DNA of 6,700 nt from JANNRW01 sp031401815. GTDB taxonomy: Bacteria > Desulfobacterota > Desulfuromonadia > Geobacterales > DSM-12255. Of this stretch, positions 6,215 through 6,700 are shown one piece after another (the first letter of the stretch is position 1; the number at the start of each line of letters is the position of its first letter). The notes under the pieces were generated by a model, which was given only the letters and a program-made list of their open reading frames with translations, searched no databases and had not been told where the DNA came from. Both the position numbers and the translations under genes were made by a program. The DNA is taken from assembly GCA_031401815.1 (NCBI GenBank), contig JANNRW010000017.1, positions 1-6,700 on the forward strand. Reading direction: 5' to 3'.

Positions 6215-6644
6215 TTTGCTTTACCACAACATCAACAGCAGTTATCCCTGTAAACCTTGTCTTGTCAGCCTCGCCGGCATATGGCCCTTGCTTTACTTCT
6301 ATCATCTCAATCTCATCGAGAACCTTAAAACCATGCCCACCAGAAGCGAGAAGGATTACATCTCCAGCCTCAAGTATCCGGCTTTCCAGATAGTTCCGAT
6401 CATCGTCATAAAAATCTATCCGCAGCCTGCCACGTTTCAGAAACAAAACCTCCTGAGTATAGAAGACTTCTCTCTGTACCGGGTTATGTACATGGGGTTC
6501 GATGATTTTGCCAACAGGGTGCTGCATGTAGGCGAGTTGCTGCGAGAAGGTGTCAGAAGTAAAGAAATGGACACCGGGCTCAGAAAAATTATGCTTGATG
6601 ATGATGGCTAAAAGTTTACCTGTATTTTCTATTCGCTCAATCAT
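6207..6644 (-). CDS. Small cupin-fold protein of polysaccharide clusters, probably metal-binding
   Basis: 145 residues, a single cupin barrel. Cupin motif 1 is at residues 51-71: HVH gives H51 and H53, and E65 follows in YTQEVLFLKRG. Motif 2 is GDVILLASGGHG (94-105), with H104 as the usual last ligand. This 2-His, Glu, His set indicates a bound metal. The family is recurrent in O-antigen loci but, as far as I know, has no settled role. Size and place just before a DegT aminotransferase recall the TDP-4-keto-6-deoxyglucose 3,4-ketoisomerases (FdtA, QdtA, Tyl1a), which are also about 140-residue cupins; however, the sequence around the histidines is not theirs (they have HAHK), so a sugar isomerase or epimerase role is only a guess. 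The start is supported by AAAAGGAT at 6653-6660, with AAGGA 9 nt upstream. It overlaps the aminotransferase by 8 bp. Confidence 0.9.
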   Translation of the reverse strand: MIERIENTGKLLAIIIKHNFSEPGVHFFTSDTFSQQLAYMQHPVGKIIEPHVHNPVQREVFYTQEVLFLKRGRLRIDFYDDDRNYLESRILEAGDVILLASGGHGFKVLDEIEMIEVKQGPYAGEADKTRFTGITAVDVVVKQNE

Positions 6645-6700
6645 TAAATATCATCCTTTTGAGTAAATAAGCCTTGCATATCTGGTGGGAATTAAATTCA
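6637..6700 (-). other. Upstream edge: possible C-terminal tail of another operon gene
   Basis: Two minus-strand frames are open to the right edge. One reads NLIPTRYARLIYSKG and stops with TGA at 6651-6653, 6 nt before the cupin ATG and inside its ribosome binding site. The other reads EFNSHQICKAYLLKRMIFND and stops with TGA at 6637-6639, which would give the same 8-bp overlap seen at two other junctions here. Either could be the end of a preceding gene; 56 bases of sequence above the cupin start are too few to choose. The first looks slightly more protein-like. No promoter is evident. Confidence 0.3.

Noticed and set aside
6057..6611. Plus-strand open frame of 184 codons opposite the cupin and aminotransferase start
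   Set aside because: Antisense to two supported genes, crosses their junction, and shows no domain-like sequence.
1..6700. CRISPR array, tRNA/rRNA genes, insertion sequences or phage genes
   Set aside because: No regularly spaced direct repeats, no tRNA-like cloverleaf, no transposase or integrase motifs and no terminal inverted repeats were noticed; nearly all of the window is coding on the minus strand.

Overview
The window is a stretch of a bacterial surface-polysaccharide (O-antigen or capsule type) biosynthesis locus. Seven protein genes can be supported and all are on the minus strand, so transcription runs from the right edge to the left edge. Genes sit almost end to end: four consecutive junctions overlap by 4 or 8 bp, the next gap is 18 bp and the last is 55 bp. 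No convincing terminator or promoter is visible, so this looks like the inside of one long operon whose ends lie outside the window. The gene types suggest a Gram-negative bacterium. A cobalamin-type radical SAM enzyme would fit an anaerobe or facultative anaerobe, perhaps of the Geobacter/Desulfuromonas kind, but the sequence alone does not fix the taxon.

In transcription order (right to left): a possible tail of an upstream gene (6651-6698); a small cupin protein (6207-6644); a DegT/DnrJ/EryC1/StrS sugar aminotransferase resembling GDP-perosamine synthases (5096-6214); a class I SAM methyltransferase with the layout of deoxyaminosugar N-methyltransferases (4317-5099); a divergent GT-B-like glycosyltransferase (3086-4324); a GT2 glycosyltransferase (2166-3089); a B12-binding radical SAM protein with an added C-terminal CxxC...CxxC module and hydrophobic tail (507-2147); and the N-terminal 150 residues of an NAD-dependent sugar epimerase/dehydratase that runs off the left edge (1-451).

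Read together, the right half looks like a nucleotide-amino-sugar module: the aminotransferase puts an amino group on a keto sugar, the methyltransferase could methylate it, and the cupin may act on the same or a nearby intermediate. The middle holds two glycosyltransferases for building the repeat unit. The left half holds a radical SAM enzyme of unknown substrate and a sugar-nucleotide epimerase. Base composition is uneven: hand-counted lines in the aminotransferase and epimerase genes are often above 50% G+C, while those in the two glycosyltransferases and radical SAM gene are mostly about 22-38%, which fits mosaic assembly of the locus by transfer.

The least explained parts are the radical SAM protein with its C-terminal module, and the cupin-aminotransferase-methyltransferase trio, which parallels the enzyme set for N-methylated deoxyaminosugars of antibiotics.
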